Assembly (NCBI GenBank): GCA_903859225.1
Contig: CAIOLV010000116.1
Coordinates: 1 to 18,522 of the forward strand
From: an uncultured bacterium
GTDB taxonomy: Bacteria > Bipolaricaulota > Bipolaricaulia > UBA7950 > UBA9294
Reading direction: 5' to 3'
Length of the DNA: 18,522 nt
Shown here one piece after another: positions 14,446-18,522 of this stretch (positions are counted from its first letter, which is position 1; every line of letters starts with the position of its first letter). A model generated the notes under the pieces. The model saw only the letters and a program-made list of their open reading frames with translations. It was not told the DNA's origin and did no database searches. A program made the position numbers and the translations under genes.

Positions 14446-17400
14446 ATGGGACGAATGGCTCTTGCGCTCCGGCTTACCGGCTGCGCGGTTGTTCTTGCCA
14501 GCATCGGAGTTCTGATGGGGTGCTTCTTGCCAGTTGCTTCCCCAACTGCGGTGATCGGTGCAGATCACGAGTCGGGAGTTGTTCCCCTTCTTGTTGAGTT
14601 TGATGCTTCGAAGTCGATTGCCCCCCACGGGCGCGCACTCTCATACGAGTGGACGTTTGAGGATGGGACAAAGGCCAGCGGTCCTGTAATGCATCGTGGA
14701 TACGACCGACCCGGTCTGTTCATTGTAGTCCTTACCGTGACCGACGAGGCCGGCGCATCCGACACTGCGTCAGTGACCATCCACGTGGACGCATCGCCCA
14801 CGGCTGAACCGGTCGACTCGTCATTCGCCCTCCGGCAGGGGACATCTGTCTTGCACCCCGACGGGGCGAGTGTAGAGATCGCCCCCGTGCCCATAGCAGG
14901 CAATGCAACCGTGGAGTTGGTGGTCGATCCGTTGCCGACACCGCTCGGAGATTCATCAATCGAAATACTTGAGGCGTTCCACGTTGAGATAGTTACAGAC
15001 ATCCCGAGTCAGGCCACCGCGAAGGGTGATCCAACCATCGAAAGCTACAAGCCCGTCGGAACAGCTAAGGTGAAGATTCCGGACGGCACGACTCCTGAGG
15101 AGGTTGCGATTTGCCGGCTCGGCGAGGACGGGCAGTGGTACTTGGCGACATCAGAGGACGCCTCTGATCCAATCGGGGGAGCAGGGGGAGTCCTGTTGCC
15201 TGGTGGATGGATACAGGTAGACATTCCGTTCGAGAATGCGACGTCCACATCGCCCACCATAAAGCATACTGGCTCCTTCTTCCTCGCTCTCCTTAGCGGC
15301 ATAGGGAGCTCGTTCCCCCCGTACGACGTCAAGATTGAAGACGTCCATACGACTTCGACGGGGACAAGCAGCGCCCTCGAGTGCAGCGTGATGTCGCCGG
15401 ATGTGCTCTTCTTCGGCGGGGTTGCATACAAACTGACTGCCGACGGAGGGCGTCTCGTCTGCCCGGACCTTGAAGCGGCTGGCTATTGCCTTCTTCCTGA
15501 TAGCGAACCGACTGCTGTGACCGTCGAGGTCGCAACCCCTGCCACGGTCTATCTGTATTTCAATGCCAAAGATCCCGATGCCGTAGCGTGGAACTGGAAG
15601 ATCATTCTGATATTTAAACTGGGTAAGTGCGTGCCAATATTAGGAGAGTTGATAGATGCGACGGAATTGATGGCGGATGCTATGACTGAGCTGAACTTGG
15701 ATCCGGTAGCTGGAGGATCGCCCGCAGGAATGGCGAGCTTCTCATGGCGGAATGGCACGAAACTGCTCAAAGCTGTCGCAGAGCATGCACATGCTGAGCA
15801 ACTGGTCCACGCGCTCAAGTGGCTTGACGTTGCCGAATTCGCAGCCTCAGTCGCAACGTATTTCGTAACAGTTGAGTCCCCGAAGTCAATGCAGTCGTTC
15901 GGCCCGTATACAGTGAGTCTCCCGGTTCCCCAGAATAAGGCTCCCATTGCTGATGCAGGGACTGGCCAAGGCGATGTCTCGCTTGGGAAGTTGGTGCGCC
16001 TCGACGGCTCTAGGAGTTCGGATCCAGAGGGCCAGACGCTTACGTACTCGTGGCGCCAATCAGGGGGACCGCCTGTAAGTCTTGCAGCTACTGCTGATGA
16101 CCCGGTTGCCACATTCACTCCGTCAACTGCAGGGAGCTATCAGTTCTCCCTTGTGGTCTCCGACGGCTCGCTCGAGAGCGCCCCGTCATATGTGACTGTT
16201 ACGGTTGCAGAGCAGCCCGTAAGTTGTAGCCTCGCGGAACACTCGGCTGCCCCACAACAGGTGCAGGTGGGCCAATCCGTGACTTTGAGTGCAACGGTAA
16301 CGAACACAAGCAGCGCGGCGTGGACATTCTATGTGGCCTTGAGCTTGAAGAAGCCGAATGGCTCGCAGGTCAACCTCGATCTGAAGCCTCTGACGCTCAG
16401 CGTTGGGCAGCAGGGAACTGCAACATGGAACTACGCTCCTGGTGCGGCTGGCGCTTGGGATGTCTACTTTGGCGTGTGGAAAGAGCAGTCTGAACAGAAC
16501 TCGCTGGCAGCGACGGGCTGGCTTCGTGGGTACGTTACGGTTGTAGTAGAGCCTACGCCGACGTGTTCGCTAAGCGTTGACAAAACGAGCGGTCAGGCGC
16601 CGCTGACAGTGACCTTCACACCGAGTGGGAATGCTCAAGGGGGAACGTTCCAGGGTTGGACGCTCTCCTTCGGAGATGGGACCCAGCTTCCGGCGGCGTC
16701 GGGAGGTCCGTCAGGAAGTTACTCGCACACGTACACAGCCGCTGGCACGTACACGGCGATCCTGGTGGTCAGCAACACGAACGGGAAGTCGTGCAACTCG
16801 ACGCGGGACATCACGGTGACGTCGCCGCCAGTAGAGCCTACGCCGACGTGTTCGCTAGGCGTTGACAAAACGAGCGGTCAGGCGCCGCTGACAGCGACCT
16901 TCACACCGAGTGGGAATGCTCAAGGGGGAACGATCCAGGGTTGGGCGCTCTCCTTCGGAGATGGGACCCAGCTTCCGGCGGCGTCAGGAGCTCCGTCGGG
17001 GAGTTACTCGCACACGTACACAGCCGCTGGCACGTACACGGCGATCCTGGTGGTCAGCAACACGAGTGGTAAGTCCTGTAACTCTACGCGGGACATCAAG
17101 GTCACCTTCTGCATGTATGCGCTATCGAAGTATGATCGGAACTTCACTTCTGTCGGCGGCAGTGGTAGTTTCAGCGTCCTCACCCAGAGCGGGTGCGCCT
17201 GGACAGCGACAACAGACGCCAGCCCATGGGTAGGCGTGGAGGAGTTTCATAACCCAGGGAGTGACGTGGTCACCTATACTGTCAGCGCGAACAATACAGG
17301 CGCTCCTCGTACAGGGCACATCTTCGTCCAAGACCAGACATTCACGGTGACGCAAGCCGCTCCTTCGTGCACTTATGAGCTGTCTCCGAGCAGTAGCTCC

Positions 17401-18204
17401 TTTGGTTCAGCAGGCGGCACAGACAACTTCACGGTGCGGACTAGCCTGACCAGTTGTTCCTGGACTGCGGCTGCCAGTCAATCGTGGATTCACGTAATCT
17501 CGGGGTCTAGTGGCACTGGGATTGGCAGAGTCGACTTCTCACTTGACCCGAACGATTCGAGCGGAGCTGTCCAGCGCTCGGGATCGATTGTCGTCGCAGA
17601 TCAGACGTTCTCCATCACGCAAGCGGCCCCGACACCTCCGTGCGCAGTAACGATTCCACCTCAGGTTCCGTGTGTCCCGGGCGCGGGAGGGCGGAGAGAC
17701 TTCCTCGTGCAGGCCAACGCTGGATGTGCGTGGACGGCATCGACCGAAGCCTCATGGATACACATCACTGCTGGTGCGAGCGGCGTGGGAAGCCAGAACG
17801 TGACCTGCCAGATCGACCCCAACCCTGGGGAAGCACGCACAGGTACAGTTGCAGTCGGCGGAGGAACCTGCACGATTCGCGAGTCTCAGTCATCGGGACT
17901 CCTCCCAGTGGCCAGGTTCTCGATGTCCTCCCAGGGGAACACCGCCAATGAAAACGGAACCCTGTACTTGACGATGAGCCCTGGGGAGATTGTCACCGTG
18001 CAGCTCTCCGCCGCGCGAAGCAGTGACGACACTTGCGCATCTGGGGCCACGTGGTATCTCGATGGCCGCTACACCAGCGGCGGAAGCGAGATAACCTGGA
18101 CGTTCGGGAGGATTGCGACTTACCAGGTACGGATGAACGTCATCAACTCCGATGGAACTGTCTCTGGGGACGCGACAGGTCAGATTGTCATCACTGGCGG
18201 CTGA
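14446..18204 (+). CDS. Large predicted surface lipoprotein with PKD-like and BACON-like domains
   Basis: 1252 residues. The N-terminus MGRMALALRLTGCAVVLASI ends in a lipobox LMGC, with C26 predicted to be acylated, so export and membrane anchoring are expected. Order of parts: PKD-like domain (about 31-116); a beta-rich segment with DGASVEIAPVPIAGNATVEL (about 120-290), possibly ZU5-like; a helical segment (about 388-480); a second PKD-like domain (about 499-588, DGSRSSDPEGQTLTYSWRQ); a beta-sandwich of NBR1/CARDB type (about 592-700); two near-identical 95-residue PKD repeats (701-795, 796-887); three BACON-like repeats ending in F-T-V-T-Q-A-A or F-S-I-T-Q-A-A, the third degenerate (about 889-1148); and a final beta domain. 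Such modules usually bind glycans or other surface ligands. No enzyme domain is recognised. GC content is visibly lower than in the core, and the gene ends with tandem stops TGA-TAG. Confidence 0.88.
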   Translation: MGRMALALRLTGCAVVLASIGVLMGCFLPVASPTAVIGADHESGVVPLLVEFDASKSIAPHGRALSYEWTFEDGTKASGPVMHRGYDRPGLFIVVLTVTDEAGASDTASVTIHVDASPTAEPVDSSFALRQGTSVLHPDGASVEIAPVPIAGNATVELVVDPLPTPLGDSSIEILEAFHVEIVTDIPSQATAKGDPTIESYKPVGTAKVKIPDGTTPEEVAICRLGEDGQWYLATSEDASDPIGGAGGVLLPGGWIQVDIPFENATSTSPTIKHTGSFFLALLSGIGSSFPPYDVKIEDVHTTSTGTSSALECSVMSPDVLFFGGVAYKLTADGGRLVCPDLEAAGYCLLPDSEPTAVTVEVATPATVYLYFNAKDPDAVAWNWKIILIFKLGKCVPILGELIDATELMADAMTELNLDPVAGGSPAGMASFSWRNGTKLLKAVAEHAHAEQLVHALKWLDVAEFAASVATYFVTVESPKSMQSFGPYTVSLPVPQNKAPIADAGTGQGDVSLGKLVRLDGSRSSDPEGQTLTYSWRQSGGPPVSLAATADDPVATFTPSTAGSYQFSLVVSDGSLESAPSYVTVTVAEQPVSCSLAEHSAAPQQVQVGQSVTLSATVTNTSSAAWTFYVALSLKKPNGSQVNLDLKPLTLSVGQQGTATWNYAPGAAGAWDVYFGVWKEQSEQNSLAATGWLRGYVTVVVEPTPTCSLSVDKTSGQAPLTVTFTPSGNAQGGTFQGWTLSFGDGTQLPAASGGPSGSYSHTYTAAGTYTAILVVSNTNGKSCNSTRDITVTSPPVEPTPTCSLGVDKTSGQAPLTATFTPSGNAQGGTIQGWALSFGDGTQLPAASGAPSGSYSHTYTAAGTYTAILVVSNTSGKSCNSTRDIKVTFCMYALSKYDRNFTSVGGSGSFSVLTQSGCAWTATTDASPWVGVEEFHNPGSDVVTYTVSANNTGAPRTGHIFVQDQTFTVTQAAPSCTYELSPSSSSFGSAGGTDNFTVRTSLTSCSWTAAASQSWIHVISGSSGTGIGRVDFSLDPNDSSGAVQRSGSIVVADQTFSITQAAPTPPCAVTIPPQVPCVPGAGGRRDFLVQANAGCAWTASTEASWIHITAGASGVGSQNVTCQIDPNPGEARTGTVAVGGGTCTIRESQSSGLLPVARFSMSSQGNTANENGTLYLTMSPGEIVTVQLSAARSSDDTCASGATWYLDGRYTSGGSEITWTFGRIATYQVRMNVINSDGTVSGDATGQIVITGG
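16546..17115 (+). repeat. In-frame tandem duplication, two 285-bp units, within the lipoprotein gene
   Basis: Unit 1 (16546-16830) and unit 2 (16831-17115) each encode a 95-residue PKD-like repeat beginning VEPTPTCSL. By eye they differ at roughly sixteen positions in the first 275 bases, many of them synonymous or at the 3' end. The period is an exact multiple of three, so the frame is preserved. The closeness indicates a recent duplication or gene conversion between units. Confidence 0.92.
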
Positions 18205-18209
18205 TAGGG

Positions 18210-18230
18210 CCGAGGAGTAGCGAGACTCGG
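18210..18230 (+). terminator. Weak hairpin just after the lipoprotein gene
   Basis: CCGAG (18210-18214) can pair with CTCGG (18226-18230), starting six bases after the stop codon. The stem is only five base pairs and no T-tract follows, so the terminator role is tentative. Confidence 0.25.
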
Positions 18231-18281
18231 TGCCGGTGGGTGCGCCCCAGAGAAGCACTGAGCCACGCCGGGTTCTCCGGA

Positions 18282-18522
18282 GTGCGAGGAAGCCCGCCTG
18301 ACAGGAGTCGAGCCAGCTCGACGGTCATAGGCGCATCCACACAGAGTCCGAGGCGCTGTGACCCTCCCGTGGATGTCCCAGCTACTCAGCCTGTGCGTCC
18401 AGCCGGTTGAAGGATGGGTCTGTCCGATCGCCTCCCCGCGGCAACCCGAAATCGAGTTGACACCGCACGATCCGAGCGGTAGGATGCAGCCTCACGAGAG
18501 GTTACTGAGGCGGAAGGGCCCA
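18282..18522 (+). mobile_element. Probable 5' part (domain I) of a group II intron, cut by the window edge
   Basis: After the lipoprotein gene no protein-coding signal is seen to the window end. From 18282 the sequence begins GTGCG, the conserved group II 5' end, and is rich in helices: GTCGAG/CTCGAC (18307-18312, 18317-18322), CATCCAC/GTGGATG (18334-18340, 18369-18375) enclosing ACAG/CTGT, ACCGC/GCGGT (18462-18466, 18476-18480) and GCCTCA/TGAGGC (18489-18494, 18506-18511). Blocks such as GGTTGAAGGATGGGTC, AATCGAGTTGACACCG and GGTCATAGGCGCA resemble, from memory, domain I of bacterial group II introns. The reverse transcriptase/maturase gene and domain V would lie beyond the window. An alternative 5' end is GTGCG at 18240. 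A short CCGG/CCGG hairpin sits directly upstream of 18282. Confidence 0.55.

Noticed and set aside
16546..17115. CRISPR-like array
   Set aside because: Two 285-bp coding units are in frame inside one protein, with no short spaced repeats. No CRISPR array is seen anywhere in the window.

Overview
The window is GC-rich bacterial chromosome with a dense housekeeping core and two accessory-looking ends. The genes include an Exonuclease VII pair, RNase P protein, GreA, class II LysS, UvrC and RarA. Promoters resemble sigma-70 sites, and several start codons carry good Shine-Dalgarno (SD) sequences. The phylum cannot be fixed from these sequences. An uncultured high-GC candidate phylum is plausible but is only a guess.

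Left edge (1-834): the start of an MmeI-like Type IIL restriction-modification gene lies on the minus strand. Its 5' end is present twice, 496 bp apart, so the copy inside the window is a truncated nuclease-domain fragment that runs out of frame into the start of a second copy. Next comes a 174-bp nested palindromic intergenic element, then rarA.

Core (835-13867): rarA (+) converges on a minus-strand operon, xseA-xseB-trxB-fadD-like. From the same divergent region a plus-strand operon begins, rnpA-greA-lysS-PAP2 phosphatase, with overlapping or nearly abutting genes. A PLP aminotransferase follows under its own near-consensus promoter. It converges, across another copy of the intergenic repeat family, on an M42 aminopeptidase and uvrC, both on the minus strand. 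Several first genes (rnpA, uvrC, probably xseA and rarA) have a -10 box only about 6-11 nt before the start codon, which points to leaderless or near-leaderless mRNAs. Internal genes and some others use SD sequences.

Right part (13868-18522): a complete tRNA-Ala(UGC), a gene-free stretch with several hairpins, and a 1252-residue predicted surface lipoprotein built of PKD-like and BACON-like beta domains. The lipoprotein includes a recent 285-bp in-frame duplication. Its base composition looks less GC-rich than the core. The window ends in a gene-free, highly structured stretch starting with GTGCG, which I read as the likely 5' part (domain I) of a group II intron. tRNA, foreign-looking surface protein and intron together suggest an accessory segment beginning near the tRNA.
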